DNA of 64,000 nucleotides from Firmicutes bacterium AF25-13AC (lineage in GTDB: Bacteria; Bacillota; Clostridia; Lachnospirales; Lachnospiraceae): contig QUFP01000015.1 of the NCBI GenBank assembly GCA_003478935.1, positions 1 through 64,000 of the forward strand, in the 5' to 3' direction. Of this stretch, positions 24,878-35,786 are shown piece by piece. The translations under genes were made by a program, and so were the position numbers. The stretch's first letter is position 1. The number at the start of each line of letters is the position of its first letter. The notes under the pieces are model-generated. The model saw nothing but the letters and a program-made list of their open reading frames with translations. It did not search any database and was not told the origin of the DNA.

Positions 24878-26489
24878 AACTGACATTACAGGATGTAACA
24901 CAAAAGAAAAATGAATTTGAAAAGGCAGGTATTACACTGCCGTCTTATGATATTGAAGCAGTTCATAAAAAGACACTTGAGGAGCCTGTATGGGTTCATT
25001 TTGGAGCAGGAAATATTTTCCGCGGATATATTGCAGGACTGCAGGAGGATCTGTTAAATAAGGGTGCTGCTGACAGAGGAATTATTGCGGCAGAGACTTT
25101 TGATTATGATATCATCGATAAGATCTACAAGCCACATGAGTCAATGACACTGATGGTAACGCTTCTTCCAGACGGAAATACTTCAAGCCGTGTAATCGCA
25201 AGTATTGCAGACGGAATCAAGGCAAATACAGCTGATGAAGCAGAGTATGGCAGATTAAAGGCTATATTTGCAAATCCATCCTTACAGATGATCAGCTTTA
25301 CAGTTACTGAGAAGGGATACGCATTAAAGGGTATTGATGGAACTTCCTTCCGGTGGTTGTATCAGATATCGAAAATGGTCCGGAGAGCGCAAAGCATGCA
25401 ATGAGCATCGTTGCTGCACTTCTTTTCGAGCGTTTTAAGGCAGGCCGTTATCCGCTTGCTGTTGTCAGCATGGATAACTGCTCTCATAATGGAGAGAAGC
25501 TTCAGGCATCTGTTATGACAATCGCAAAGGCATGGGCAGAGAAAGGTTTTGTAACAAAAGAGTTCATCAAATATCTTGAGGATGAATCAAGCATCAGCTT
25601 CCCATGGAGCATGATCGATAAGATCACACCAAGACCGGCAAAGGCTGTTGAGGAAAAATTAGAGGCAGCAGGCGTTGAAGAAATGGCACCTGTTATTACT
25701 TCCAGAAATACTTATATTGCACCATTTGTAAATGCAGAGGGACCGCAGTACCTTGTAATTGAGGACAAGTTCCCGGCAGGAAGACCGGCACTTGAGAAGG
25801 CTGGTGTATATCTGACTGACCGTGACACTGTAAACCGTGTAGAGCGCATGAAGGTAACTACCTGCTTAAATCCGTTGCACACAGCTCTGGCTGTTTATGG
25901 CTGCTTGCTTGGTTACAATCTGATTGCAGATGAGATGAATGACAAGGAGCTTACAGGACTTATTCGTCATATCGGTTACGATGAGGGTATGAAGGTTGTT
26001 ACTGATCCTGGCATCCTTTCCCCGAAGGCATTTATTGATGAAGTAATCGAGAAGCGTCTTCCAAATCCATTTATGCCAGACACACCGCAGCGTATTGCAA
26101 CTGATACTTCTCAGAAAATCGTTGTTCGTTTTGGTGAGACAATGAAATCTTACATGGCAAGCAGTGAGCTTGACTGTTCTTCTCTTGTATACATTCCGCT
26201 TGCAATTGCAGGATGGCTTCGTTATCTTCTTGGAAAAGATGATAAGCTTGAGAAGATGGAGCTTAGTAGTGATCCAATGCTTGCTAAGCTGCAGGAAAAG
26301 CTTTCTGGTGTAGAGGCAGGAAAGCCAGAGACTTATACAGGACAGCTTAAGGAAATTCTCACTAATAAGGCAATCTTTGGTGTTGATATGTACGAGGCAG
26401 GTCTTGCAGACAAGGTAGAGGGCATGTTTGTTGAAATGCTTGCAGGAAAAGATGCTGTTCGCAATACTTTAAAGAAATATGTAGATTAA
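24874..26489 (+). CDS. uxuB: Fructuronate reductase / mannitol dehydrogenase family (frameshifted)
   Basis: NAD-dependent reductase of the mannitol dehydrogenase family, 538 residues when joined; by position with uxuA it interconverts D-fructuronate and D-mannonate. N-terminal WVHFGAGNIFRGYIAG (about 40-55) is the nucleotide-binding loop, and PLAVVSMDNCSHNGEKL carries the family signature. The frame breaks at about 25350: TTCCGGTGG reads on correctly if one C is added, giving F-P-V-V-S-D-I-E-N-G-P. Both halves are full-quality sequence, so a consensus error is more likely than a pseudogene. Start overlaps the uxuA stop by four bases; AAGGAGAAT lies upstream. Confidence 0.9.
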
Positions 26490-26504
26490 TTAAAATAATA
26501 TTTC

Positions 26505-26534
26505 GCCGCCCTGGCAACAGGGCGGCTATTGTAC
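26505..26534 (+). terminator. Terminator after uxuAB
   Basis: Perfect 9-bp stem GCCGCCCTG/CAGGGCGGC with a GCAA loop (26505-26526), followed by a broken T-rich stretch. Termination may be partial because the HAD gene begins 30 bases later. Confidence 0.7.
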
Positions 26535-26562
26535 TTTTAAATATGAGCTTAAGAGGTGTAAA

Positions 26563-27222
26563 ATGAAGAACGTTATATTTGATATGGATGGTGTCATCTT
26601 TGATTCTGAGCATGTATGTGAGCGCTGTTGGGAGGATTATAAGGAAAAATATAAATTGAAGGATGCAAAGGGCATGTTTCATGCCTGCATTGGCACTACA
26701 ATTGAAAAGACAAAGGAAACAATGTTTCGCTTTGAAGGACCAGATTTCCCTTATGAGGAGTTTAGAAAAGATACATCTAATCGCTTTCACGAAATTGAAG
26801 AGACAGAAGGGCTTCCTGTAAAAAAAGGAGCTAGAGAGCTTTTGTCATGGCTAAAGGAGAGCGGCGCTAATGTTGGACTTGCTTCATCTACAAGAAGTGA
26901 GACAGTCATTCGTCAGCTGACTCATGCTGGTTTAATACAGTATTTTGATGTAATTGTAGGCGGTGAGATGGCAAAAAAGAGTAAGCCAGAGCCTGATATT
27001 TATTTAGAGGCATGCAAGCGTATGGGCATTACTCCAGAGAGCGCATATGGTGTTGAGGATTCATATAACGGAATGCGTTCACTCCATGCGGCAGGTCTTC
27101 ATCCTATTATGGTGCCTGATCTTCTTGAAGCAAATGAAGAAATGCAAAGTCTTGCCGAAGTAATTTTGCCAGATCTGATTGAAGTAAGAGATTATCTAAA
27201 AAATGTCTGGAATAATAGATAA
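26563..27222 (+). CDS. HAD-superfamily phosphatase, beta-phosphoglucomutase-like
   Basis: 219 residues, subfamily IA HAD hydrolase. Motif I FDMDGVIFDSE (residues 6-16) holds the nucleophile Asp and the general acid Asp; motif II lies in GLASSTRSE; motif III is the Lys in KKSKPEPDIY; motif IV is GVEDSYNGMRS. It has a helical cap. Substrate is probably a sugar phosphate, inferred from context. The start follows AAGAGGTGTAAA. Confidence 0.88.
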   Translation: MKNVIFDMDGVIFDSEHVCERCWEDYKEKYKLKDAKGMFHACIGTTIEKTKETMFRFEGPDFPYEEFRKDTSNRFHEIEETEGLPVKKGARELLSWLKESGANVGLASSTRSETVIRQLTHAGLIQYFDVIVGGEMAKKSKPEPDIYLEACKRMGITPESAYGVEDSYNGMRSLHAAGLHPIMVPDLLEANEEMQSLAEVILPDLIEVRDYLKNVWNNR

Positions 27223-27238
27223 GAAAGGAAAAGAAAGC

Positions 27239-28051
27239 GTGAGCAAAAATCCTTATTATATGATTTCTTTGTCAGGTGCCTATGACAGTCAGTCCTTTTG
27301 GAAAGCAAAAGACATAGAAGAAACAGACAATATTTTAAATAAGCCAGGCTTAGACTGTATATATACAGACTGCACTGATATTTTAGGAAGTCTGTATTTT
27401 TGCAGTGATGAGGCGAAAACAGAGCTTGAAAAGCGTTTGGCGCATATTCCAGTGAATGCACTTCATTTTATTGATTCAGGCGACTATCATTATGTCAGTC
27501 TTTTATTTTTACAGCGTATAAATCAGCCATTTAGTCTTCTTTTATTTGACCATCATTCAGACTGCATGGAGAGCGCATTTGGCGGCGGTCTTTTAACATG
27601 TGGAAGCTGGGTTCTTCATGCATTAGAAAATCTTCCAAATTTAAAAAAGGCAGTATTAGTAGGTCCGGCAGATGAGGACAAAACAGCAGAGCAGCTTTTA
27701 AAAGATTCTCGCATCACATGGGTGACAGAGGCTGAATTTGAACAGCAAAAGGAAGCTTTGTGTAAGGAACTTTCAAAGTGGCCTGTATATATTTCTCTTG
27801 ATAAGGATGTATTAAACAAAGAGGAAGCAGTTACGGACTGGAGCCAGGGAACCATGCAGCTTTCACAGATTCTTTGTTTTTTGACAGATGCAAAGAAGTC
27901 AGGTGCTATATTTCTAGGTATGGATGTGTGCGGAGAGCAGAAGGTATCACCAGAAGGTTTTCATTTAGATGAAGAAAATGGAGCAAACTTAAACAGTAGT
28001 ACAAATGAAAAGATTAAATTTTATCAAAAAGACTTGACTTTTTCGCTTTAG
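27239..28051 (+). CDS. Arginase/ureohydrolase-fold protein
   Basis: 270 residues from the GTG at 27239, which follows AAAGGAAAAGAAAGC; the ATG at 27203 lies inside the HAD gene without a ribosome site. Metal-binding motifs of the ureohydrolase fold are visible: LLFDHHSDCM (DxHxD type) and VYISLDKDVLN (SxDxD type). The first His motif is altered to FIDSGDYHYV. At about 270 residues with divergent motifs it is a Clostridial variant, and arginase, agmatinase or formiminoglutamase activity cannot be assigned. It sits downstream of the HAD gene with a 16-base gap. Confidence 0.72.
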   Translation: MSKNPYYMISLSGAYDSQSFWKAKDIEETDNILNKPGLDCIYTDCTDILGSLYFCSDEAKTELEKRLAHIPVNALHFIDSGDYHYVSLLFLQRINQPFSLLLFDHHSDCMESAFGGGLLTCGSWVLHALENLPNLKKAVLVGPADEDKTAEQLLKDSRITWVTEAEFEQQKEALCKELSKWPVYISLDKDVLNKEEAVTDWSQGTMQLSQILCFLTDAKKSGAIFLGMDVCGEQKVSPEGFHLDEENGANLNSSTNEKIKFYQKDLTFSL

Positions 28052-28132
28052 CGTGTCAAAATACATGCATAGGGTTAAAAATCTAATTAAAAACCAGAAA
28101 AAATAAAAACAGGAATGTAGAAAGGAGAGGGT

Positions 28133-28465
28133 GTGTGCTTTAATAATATATTGTTTGAGCACACGGAAACCAGAATGAATAAAAAAATTAAAAACCCTGA
28201 AACAGATCATTTGTTTCAAGCAATTCTCACATTGAAAAATCTTGATGAGTGTTATGCTTTTTTTGAAGATGTATGTACCGTCAATGAACTTCAGTCTATC
28301 GCACAGCGCTTTGAGGTAGCAGCTATGCTGCGCCAGAAAAACACATATCTTGAGATTGCACAGAAAACAGGTGCATCTACTGCGACAATTAGCCGTGTGA
28401 ACCGAAGCTTAAACTTTGGAAGTGACGGTTATGAAATGGTGTTTGAGCGTATCAATGAAAAATGA
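28133..28465 (+). CDS. TrpR-like DNA-binding protein, YerC/YecD family
   Basis: 110 residues from a GTG at 28133, which is preceded by the strong site AAAGGAGAGG; a later ATG at 28175 would give 96 residues. The core matches the YerC family: ILTLKNLDECYAFFEDVCTVNE, then QRFEVAAML and the helix-turn-helix KTGASTATISRVNRSLN (about 80-96). It is a small cytoplasmic regulator with a TrpR fold; its target is not known. It stands alone between the ureohydrolase gene and the leuB promoter. Confidence 0.88.
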   Translation: MCFNNILFEHTETRMNKKIKNPETDHLFQAILTLKNLDECYAFFEDVCTVNELQSIAQRFEVAAMLRQKNTYLEIAQKTGASTATISRVNRSLNFGSDGYEMVFERINEK

Positions 28466-28578
28466 TATATAAGAGCAAATAACCTATTGCTTTTTATCCC
28501 AAAGTAGTGTATTGCTTCAAAAAACTTGATGTAATTTAATTGATTATTGATGCTATTTGTGGAACGAAGTTTGTTCTC

Positions 28579-28642
28579 TTGAAAAAAATGTCAAAATATA
28601 CTAACATAGGGAAGTACAAGTGCTGAAAGGTGCTTGTACTTT
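28579..28642 (+). promoter_or_regulatory. leuB-ilvD-ilvB promoter and leader hairpin
   Basis: TTGAAA (28579-28584), 17 bases, TAACAT (28602-28607). Just downstream, AAGTACAAG/CTTGTACTT forms a perfect 9-bp hairpin (28612-28642) at the expected transcript start. No T-box features and no Leu/Ile/Val-rich leader peptide are seen. Confidence 0.6.
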
Positions 28643-28700
28643 CATTATGATAAAAAAGAAACTTTTTGCAGACAGCTTTTGCTGTTGGAAAGGATACAGG

Positions 28701-29789
28701 ATGACAGGTAAGATTGCATTGATACCAGGAGACGGAATTGGTCCTGAGATTGTGGCTGAGGCCAAAAAGGTACTGGATACCGTAGCAAAAAAATATGGAC
28801 ATGAGTTTGAATACGAGACGCTTCTTATGGGCGGCTGCTCAATTGATGCGTATGGCGAACCGCTGACCGAAGAATCACTTGAAAAGGCAAAGGCTAGTGA
28901 TGCCGTGCTTTTAGGTGCAGTAGGCGGAAACGTCGGAAACTCAAGATGGTATCAGGTAGCACCAAATTTACGTCCGGAGGCAGGTCTGTTAAAGATTCGT
29001 AAAGGTCTTGGTCTGTTTGCAAATATCCGTCCGGCAAAGCTGTTTTCACAATTAAAAGATGCTTGTCCATTAAAGCCAGAGATTATCGGCGATGGATTTG
29101 ATATTGTTATGATGAGAGAGTTGACCGGAGGCGTATACTTCGGTGAACATAAGACAGAGGAAATTGATGGCATTCGTAAGTCGACTGATATTATGGCATA
29201 CGATGAGAATGAGATTAAAAGGATTGCAGTTAAAGCATTTGAGGTTGCAAGAAAGCGCGGAAAAAATGTAACAAGCGTTGACAAAGCAAATGTTCTTGAC
29301 ACTTCAAGACTTTGGAGAGCAGTTGTTGATGAAGTTGCAAAGGATTATCCTGATGTAACAGTAAAGCATATGCTTGTTGATAACTGTGCCATGCAGCTTG
29401 TTATGAATCCGAGACAGTTTGATGTTATTTTGACAGAGAATATGTTTGGTGATATTCTTTCTGATGAGGCAAGTATGATTACAGGCTCCATTGGCATGTT
29501 ATCATCAGCAAGCCTTGGTGCAGGAAAGCTTGGACTTTATGAACCAAGCCATGGCTCTGCACCAGATATTGCAGGTAAGGGCATTGCAAACCCGATTGCG
29601 ACAATTTTATCTGCTGCCATGCTGCTTAGATACTCTTTCGATCTTGATGAAGAAGCAAAGGCAGTTGAGACTGCAGTAGAAGAGGTACTTAAGGAAGGCT
29701 ACCGCACAATTGATATCATGTCAGAGGGTATGACACAGGTTGGCACAGTTTCTATGGGCGATCTGATTGCAGAAAAAATTCTTGGTTAA
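28701..29789 (+). CDS. leuB: 3-isopropylmalate dehydrogenase
   Basis: 362 residues. Oxidative decarboxylation of 3-isopropylmalate in leucine synthesis. Begins [14 protein letters not shown]; contains [13 protein letters not shown], and [31 protein letters not shown] in the substrate and metal site (about 228-258), with NAD-binding [14 protein letters not shown] near 288-301. The frame is open to 28620, but ATG at 28701 follows GGAAAGGATACAGG and matches the family N-terminus. First gene of leuB-ilvD-ilvB. Confidence 0.96.
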   Translation: MTGKIALIPGDGIGPEIVAEAKKVLDTVAKKYGHEFEYETLLMGGCSIDAYGEPLTEESLEKAKASDAVLLGAVGGNVGNSRWYQVAPNLRPEAGLLKIRKGLGLFANIRPAKLFSQLKDACPLKPEIIGDGFDIVMMRELTGGVYFGEHKTEEIDGIRKSTDIMAYDENEIKRIAVKAFEVARKRGKNVTSVDKANVLDTSRLWRAVVDEVAKDYPDVTVKHMLVDNCAMQLVMNPRQFDVILTENMFGDILSDEASMITGSIGMLSSASLGAGKLGLYEPSHGSAPDIAGKGIANPIATILSAAMLLRYSFDLDEEAKAVETAVEEVLKEGYRTIDIMSEGMTQVGTVSMGDLIAEKILG

Positions 29790-29812
29790 CAAATTTGGAA
29801 GGGGTTAAAAAC

Positions 29813-31488
29813 ATGAGAAGTGACAATGTAAAAAAAGGAATGCAGCAGGCACCTCATAGATCACTGTTTAATGCATTAGGATTTACAAAGGAAGAGATGG
29901 ACAAGCCAATGATTGGTATTGTCAGCTCCTATAATGAGATTGTTCCAGGTCATATGAACCTGGACAAGATTGTAGAAGCCGTTAAATTAGGCGTCGCAAT
30001 GGCAGGAGGCGTGCCGGTTGTATTCCCAGCTATCGCTGTCTGCGATGGTATTGCAATGGGACACGTTGGTATGAAGTATTCTCTTGTTACGAGAGATCTG
30101 ATTGCAGATTCTACCGAGTGTATGGCAATGGCACACCAGTTTGATGGTCTTGTTATGGTTCCAAACTGTGACAAAAACGTACCTGGTCTGTTAATGGCAG
30201 CAGCCAGAATCAATATCCCGACTGTATTTGTCAGCGGTGGTCCGATGCTTGCAGGTCATGTAAAGGGACAGAGAACAAGTCTTTCCTCCATGTTTGAGGC
30301 AGTTGGTGCTTACGCAGCAGGCAAGATGACTGAAGAAGATGTATATGAGTATGAGTGCAAGACATGTCCAACATGTGGTTCCTGCTCAGGTATGTACACT
30401 GCAAACTCCATGAACTGTCTGACAGAGGCACTTGGTATGGGACTTCAGGGCAACGGAACCATTCCAGCTGTTTATTCTGAGAGAATTAAGCTTGCAAAGC
30501 ACGCTGGTATGAAAGTTATGGAGATGGTTGAAAAAAATATCTGCCCAAGAGATATCATGACAGAGAAGGCATTTGTCAATGCATTGACTGTTGATATGGC
30601 ACTTGGATGTTCTACAAACAGTATGCTTCATCTTCCAGCAATCGCAAGAGAGGCTGGCGTAGCTTTAAACGTTGATATCGCAAACGGCATTAGTGCAAAG
30701 ACTCCGAATCTGTGTCACTTAGCTCCGGCAGGTCATACTTATATGGAGCAGTTAAATGAAGCAGGCGGTGTTTATGCCGTTATGAATGAGCTGTCAAAGA
30801 AGAATCTGTTAAATCTTGATTGTATTACAGTTACAGGAAAGACAGTTGGAGAGAACATTGCAAACGTTGTGAATAAGGACCCTGAGGTTATTCGTCCAAT
30901 CGATAATCCATATAGCCAGACTGGCGGAATTGCTGTATTAAAGGGTAATTTGGCACCAGATTCAGGTGTTGTAAAGCGTTCAGCAGTTGCACCAGAGATG
31001 ATGGTTCATGAGGGACCGGCTCGTGTATTTGACTGTGAGGATGATGCCATCGCAGCAATCAAGGGCGGCAAAATCGTTGCAGGTGATGTTGTAGTCATCC
31101 GTTACGAGGGACCAAAGGGTGGCCCTGGTATGAGAGAAATGTTAAATCCGACCTCAGCAATTGCAGGTATGGGACTTGGTTCCAGCGTTGCATTGATTAC
31201 AGATGGACGTTTTTCAGGTGCTTCAAGAGGAGCCAGCATTGGACATGTATGCCCAGAGGCAGCTGTCGGCGGTCCAATTGCACTTGTTGAAGAAGGAGAT
31301 ATCATCGAAATCAATATTCCGGCAAACACTCTGAATGTGCGTGTTTCTGACGAAGAAATGGCAAGAAGAAAGGCAGCATGGACACCAAGAGAGCCAAAGG
31401 TAACAACTGGTTATCTGCACGCTACGCGGCACTTGTAACTGATGCAAGTAAGGGTGCAGTTTTGCAGGTTCCGGGAACTAATAAATAA
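29813..31488 (+). CDS. ilvD: Dihydroxy-acid dehydratase (frameshift near 3' end)
   Basis: 558 residues when joined. Fe-S dehydratase of branched-chain amino acid synthesis. Cluster ligands are seen in [10 protein letters not shown] and [33 protein letters not shown] and GRFSGASRG are also typical. The frame appears to stop at 31438 after a garbled tail, but adding one G after base 31417 gives TGYLARYAALV and the normal C-terminus ending PGTNK at 31488. ATG at 29813 follows GGAAGGGGTTAAAAAC. The break is almost certainly a missing base. Confidence 0.95.
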
Positions 31489-31544
31489 GCTGGTTTTCTG
31501 ATATAAAACATAGATAAGACAGATATAAGGAAGGGAAAATAAAT

Positions 31545-33233
31545 ATGGAGTTAACAGGTTCTGAAATTTTAGTACAGTGTTTAAGGGAACAGGGCGTAGA
31601 TACCGTGTTTGGTTATCCGGGCGGCTGCATTCTGAATGTATATGATGCTCTTTACAAGCATTCGGATGAAATTACACATATTTTAACCTCCCATGAGCAG
31701 GGCGCGTCTCATGCAGCAGACGGCTATGCAAGGGCAACCGGAAAGGTAGGTGTCTGCATGGCCACATCTGGCCCAGGTGCTACCAATCTGGTAACGGGAA
31801 TTGCAACAGCTTACATGGATTCTATTCCGATTATTGCAATTACATGTAACGTTGCTGTTTCACTTCTGGGAAGAGATTCCTTCCAGGAGATCGATATCGC
31901 TGGTGTTACAATGCCGATCACAAAGCATAATTTTATCGTAAAGGATGTCAACAAACTGGCTGATACAGTTCGCCGTGCATTCAAGATTGCAAAGGAAGGA
32001 CGTCCAGGTCCAGTGCTTATTGATATCACAAAGGATGTTACTGCAAATAAGGCAGAATATGAGCGTAAAGAGCCAGAGCAGGTTAAACGTATTACAGATA
32101 GCATTAAGGCAGAAGATATTGAAGCAGCAGTCAAGATGATTGAGGCATCAAAGAAGCCATACGTTTTTGTCGGAGGCGGTGCAATTGCATCAGGTGCAGA
32201 CACACAGCTGAATGAATTTGTTCATAAGATTGATTCTCCAGTTGCAGATACCTTAATGGGCAAGGGTGCCTTCAACGGTACTGATCCTTTGTATACAGGT
32301 ATGCTTGGTATGCATGGAACAAAGGCATCAAACTATGGAGTAAGCCAGTGTGACCTTCTTGTAGTTGTTGGAGCACGCTTCAGTGACCGTGTATATGGAA
32401 ATGCAAAGAAATTTGCTGCAAATGCAAAGATTATGCAGTTTGATGTAGATCCAGCAGAGATCAATAAGAACATCAAAACAGATGCAAGTATCATCGGTGA
32501 TGTCAAGGTTATCTTAGAAAAGTTAAATGAAAAGCTTTCACAGATGAATCATAAGGAGTGGATTACAGAAGTTAAGAGCTATGAGGAATCCCATCCGATG
32601 ACTTATCATAAGGGTGTTCTGACTGGTCCTTATATCATCGAAAAGATCTATGAGGCAACACATGGCGATGCTATTATCTCTACTGAGGTAGGACAGCACC
32701 AGATGTGGGCAGCACAGTATTATAAGTATAAGGCACCGAGACAGCTTTTAACATCAGGCGGACTTGGAACTATGGGCTATGGTCTTGGCGCAGCAATTGG
32801 TGCAAAGATGGCTCGTAAGGATAAGCTTGTGTTCAATATCGCAGGAGATGGCTGCTTCCGTATGAATATGAATGAGATTGCAACAGCAACTCGATATAAT
32901 ATCCCAGTTATAGAGGTCGTTGTAAACAACCACGTGCTTGGTATGGTACGTCAGTGGCAGGATCTGTTCTACGGACAGCGTTATTCTCAGACAGTATTAA
33001 ATGACCGCGTTGACTTTGCAAAGGTAGCAGAGGGACTTGGAGCAAAGGGCTACACAGTAAGCACATGCGAAGAGTTTGATAATGCAGTTAAGGAAGCAAT
33101 CGAGCTGAATATTCCAGTAGTAATTGATGCTCAGATTGACAAGGACGACAAGGTATTCCCGATGGTAGCACCAGGTGCACCGATCAGTGAATGCTTCGGA
33201 GAAGAGGACGTTGCTGAAAAGTTCGGAAGATAA
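31545..33233 (+). CDS. ilvB: Acetolactate synthase, large (catalytic) subunit
   Basis: 562 residues, thiamine-diphosphate enzyme. The activating Glu is in SHEQGASHAADGYARATGK (about 47-65). The FAD-associated middle domain contains GMLGMHGTKASNYG, and the ThDP/Mg site is GDGCFRMNMNEIATATRYNIP followed by NNHVLGMVRQWQ. This set of residues marks an anabolic synthase. AGGAAGGGAAAATAAAT precedes the ATG. No small regulatory subunit gene (ilvN/ilvH) is adjacent; a terminator follows. Confidence 0.96.
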   Translation: MELTGSEILVQCLREQGVDTVFGYPGGCILNVYDALYKHSDEITHILTSHEQGASHAADGYARATGKVGVCMATSGPGATNLVTGIATAYMDSIPIIAITCNVAVSLLGRDSFQEIDIAGVTMPITKHNFIVKDVNKLADTVRRAFKIAKEGRPGPVLIDITKDVTANKAEYERKEPEQVKRITDSIKAEDIEAAVKMIEASKKPYVFVGGGAIASGADTQLNEFVHKIDSPVADTLMGKGAFNGTDPLYTGMLGMHGTKASNYGVSQCDLLVVVGARFSDRVYGNAKKFAANAKIMQFDVDPAEINKNIKTDASIIGDVKVILEKLNEKLSQMNHKEWITEVKSYEESHPMTYHKGVLTGPYIIEKIYEATHGDAIISTEVGQHQMWAAQYYKYKAPRQLLTSGGLGTMGYGLGAAIGAKMARKDKLVFNIAGDGCFRMNMNEIATATRYNIPVIEVVVNNHVLGMVRQWQDLFYGQRYSQTVLNDRVDFAKVAEGLGAKGYTVSTCEEFDNAVKEAIELNIPVVIDAQIDKDDKVFPMVAPGAPISECFGEEDVAEKFGR

Positions 33234-33264
33234 AAACAGAATATCAGAAGAATGCTAGATTATT

Positions 33265-33299
33265 AAGACACTGTATGGAGACATGCAGTGTCTTTTTTT
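33265..33299 (+). terminator. Rho-independent terminator after ilvB
   Basis: AAGACACTG pairs with CAGTGTCTT, followed by TTTTT. Clear end of the branched-chain operon. Confidence 0.9.
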
Positions 33300-33346
33300 G
33301 AAGATTGCGAGAGTGTGGTTGTTCATGGAAAGTGACTAGTTCAATA

Positions 33347-33375
33347 TTGACAAAACATACAGGCAATAATATACT
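33347..33375 (+). promoter_or_regulatory. Promoter of the first accessory ABC operon
   Basis: TTGACA (33347-33352), 17 bases, TATACT (33370-33375). The spacer AAACATACAGGCAATAA is nearly identical to that of the promoter at 41792-41820. Two small palindromes (CTCTT/AAGAG and ATGCGA-A-TCGCAT) lie in the ~100-base leader. Confidence 0.85.
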
Positions 33376-33478
33376 CTTATTAAGAGAAATTTGCAAATAA
33401 TCGAAACAATACAATATTTTTAACGATAAAATTTACAGTTTTATTGATGCGAATCGCATTGCACTGAAGGAGGCTTTT

Positions 33479-34320
33479 ATGTTAAAAATAATTAAGCATC
33501 AAACGTCATTTATACTAAGACAAAATATGTCGCTTGCAGTATTCTTCGTTCTTTTATCAATAGTATTTTTGAATTTTAGATCAAATGTTCTGGCTTTTCA
33601 AGGCAGTGATATTATTGAGATGTATCATCCTGCAAAACTGCTCGCGTTGAGTTATGACCAAGTTTATAATAATATGGATATTATGCTGCTTTTGATTCAG
33701 CTATATCCCATCCTTATCGTTTGTCCAGCTGGTTTTACATTGCTTTCAGAGAAAAAAAGAAAAACTGATTGTGTGCTTATTGCTCGAATTGGAGGCACTC
33801 AATACTATTTGGGCAAAATAATTGCAGCTTTTTTTGCAACTATGATCGTTTTTACGGTACCTTTTCTTATTGAATTTGGCCTTAATTGTGTGTCTTTTTC
33901 ATTGGCTGCTAGTGGAGATTTTGTAGACCTAAATCGCTATTCGCCTGATTATATAGAACTAACGAGTAATTACATGTTTCCAGCTCTTTTCATATGAATT
34001 CATATCTTTACACCTTCGTTGGAATTCTCTTTTGGGGTGTTACTTCAGGGATTATAGGAATGTTTACAGTTGCATTATCTGGAATTATATCATTCCGTTT
34101 TAAAATACTTTTATTTTTACCAGTATATATTTTGTTGAATATTCCTGCGTATATGCCTAAAATAACAGATAAATTACCATTTGTTGTTAATTGGTACAAT
34201 TACATTTTTTTATTTGATGACCATGTAAAGAATAACATTTTCTTTATTAGTTTTCTGATCATACTATTTATAATTTCAATTGTTTGTTCGGTTATTAAGG
34301 GAAGAGGGGATCAGCTATGA
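33479..34320 (+). CDS. ABC transporter permease, subunit 1 (frameshifted)
   Basis: 280 residues when joined; about six hydrophobic helices with short loops. The frame stops at 33997 and resumes at 33994 in another phase. The break is at the T-run 33987-33990 (GCTCTTTTCAT), where one extra T gives F-P-A-L-F-H-M-N-S-Y-L-Y and continues into the second half, so a homopolymer deletion is likely. No enzyme motif. It overlaps the next permease by four bases (ATGA). With that permease and the ATPase at 35146 it forms an ABC-2-like transporter of unknown cargo. AAGGAGGCTTTT precedes the ATG. Confidence 0.7.
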
Positions 34321-35144
34321 AGCATAAAGAAATTACATTTCTTTTATTAATGGGATTTTGCTGTGGAAGTTTATTAGCTTTTACCTATATCAATCCTTAT
34401 AATGGACAAATTACACTTTCTGAGTTGATTTTGCAACTCAGTGGTTCGAGAGGAGAATTTTCACTTGGTTTTTCATCGCTCCCAGAGCTGCTTTCGTTTA
34501 GCTCGAAATTGCTTCCAACCTTTCTTTTTGAGTTGTATGTTGGAACAAGTTTATATCAGCATTTTTGTACAGCAAGCGTTTATATTTTTTCAAGAACACC
34601 GAATCGCATTGCATGGTATGCAAAAGAGTGTATTGTCATTGCACGTTTTACGCTGATGTATCAGGTATTTCTAGTTGCGATTTCTGTTATTGTTACTTGT
34701 TTTCGATATAATGTGATATGGACAGCCACAGGATGGGGGTTACTGATAATTCATATTGGTATTTATAGTTTGTGGTCATTTTCAATGACATTGCTAGTTA
34801 ATATATTAGCTATTTTACTCGGCAGCGGAAATGCGTTTATGATCATAATTGTAGCTCAACTTATTTGCGTTACCTGTATTAGACTATTAAATTCATTAGA
34901 AAGCAACGGTACACTATTTTGTACTGTGCTTAATATCAATCCGATTGCTCACTTGGTTATAGGATGGCAATATTCATCGCTTCGAGGGTTGAATGAGGCA
35001 ATTCATGCACCGTGGAATGTGATGTCGCTTTCTGGAACGATCTTCTATTTAATTGCGATTATGGTGTTGATTCTTGTGATCGGCGGACATTATGTACATA
35101 AATGTGATCTAATTATTTCAGATTTGGAATTTGGAGGAATGTAG
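34317..35144 (+). CDS. ABC transporter permease, subunit 2
   Basis: 275 residues with about six transmembrane segments and a loop near 35-60 facing outside. No named family recognised, but size, topology and place between permease 1 and an ATPase make it a membrane subunit of the same transporter. Start overlaps the previous stop; AAGAGGGGATCAGCT lies upstream. The local text is visibly more AT-rich than the biosynthetic genes to the left, suggesting accessory origin. Confidence 0.72.
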   Translation: MKHKEITFLLLMGFCCGSLLAFTYINPYNGQITLSELILQLSGSRGEFSLGFSSLPELLSFSSKLLPTFLFELYVGTSLYQHFCTASVYIFSRTPNRIAWYAKECIVIARFTLMYQVFLVAISVIVTCFRYNVIWTATGWGLLIIHIGIYSLWSFSMTLLVNILAILLGSGNAFMIIIVAQLICVTCIRLLNSLESNGTLFCTVLNINPIAHLVIGWQYSSLRGLNEAIHAPWNVMSLSGTIFYLIAIMVLILVIGGHYVHKCDLIISDLEFGGM

Positions 35145-35145
35145 A

Positions 35146-35781
35146 ATGAGGTTGACAGCTACAAATGTTGGGAAAAAAATTAAAGGAAAAACAGTTTTAT
35201 CAAATATTGATCTTGATCTTAAAAGTGGTAATATTTATGGATTTGTAGGACCGAATGGGTCGGGAAAGACAATGTTGTTTCGGGCGCTTTCGGGATTGAT
35301 GTCGGTTACATCTGGTGTGGTTAAATTAGATGAAAAAATAGTAAGAAAAGATTTTTCAGTGCTGCCCAATTTGGGCATACTTTTGGAGAATGTCTCACTT
35401 TATCCGAATTTGACTGGATATGAAAACTTGCTTTATTTAGCAAAGTTCACAGGAAAAGCAGGTAAATCTGATATTATAGCCGCATTGGAAAGTGTTGGGC
35501 TTGATCCTGGCGACAAACGAAAATATGGAAAATATTCTCTCGGCATGAAGCAGCGCTTAGCTATTGCGCAAGCAGTCATGGAACATCCAGATATTCTTAT
35601 GTTAGATGAACCAACAAATGCGTTAGATCGTGAATCTGTTGAGCGAGTAAGACAACTGATCGAATCAGAGAAAAAACGAGGAGTTTTAATTTTATTGGCA
35701 AGTCATAATGAAGACGATATTGAGATTCTTGCTGATCATGTCTTTTTCTTAGAAAATGGTTCTATCGTTGATAGGAGGTGA
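35146..35781 (+). CDS. ABC transporter ATP-binding protein
   Basis: 211 residues. Walker A GPNGSGKT (about 34-41), signature YSLGMKQRL (about 124-132; the usual SGG is replaced by SLG), Walker B ILMLDEPTNALD and switch His in SHNEDD. Start at ATG 35146 after GGAGGAATGTAGA. The short length and SLGMKQR signature are typical of drug/bacteriocin-type (ABC-2) exporters or immunity systems. It follows the two permeases with a one-base gap. Confidence 0.9.
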   Translation: MRLTATNVGKKIKGKTVLSNIDLDLKSGNIYGFVGPNGSGKTMLFRALSGLMSVTSGVVKLDEKIVRKDFSVLPNLGILLENVSLYPNLTGYENLLYLAKFTGKAGKSDIIAALESVGLDPGDKRKYGKYSLGMKQRLAIAQAVMEHPDILMLDEPTNALDRESVERVRQLIESEKKRGVLILLASHNEDDIEILADHVFFLENGSIVDRR

Positions 35782-35786
35782 CAATT

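Noticed and set aside
28608..28700. Possible attenuator leader peptide for leuB
   Set aside because: The short upstream frame has no run of Leu, Ile or Val codons, and the hairpin lacks a clear T tract.
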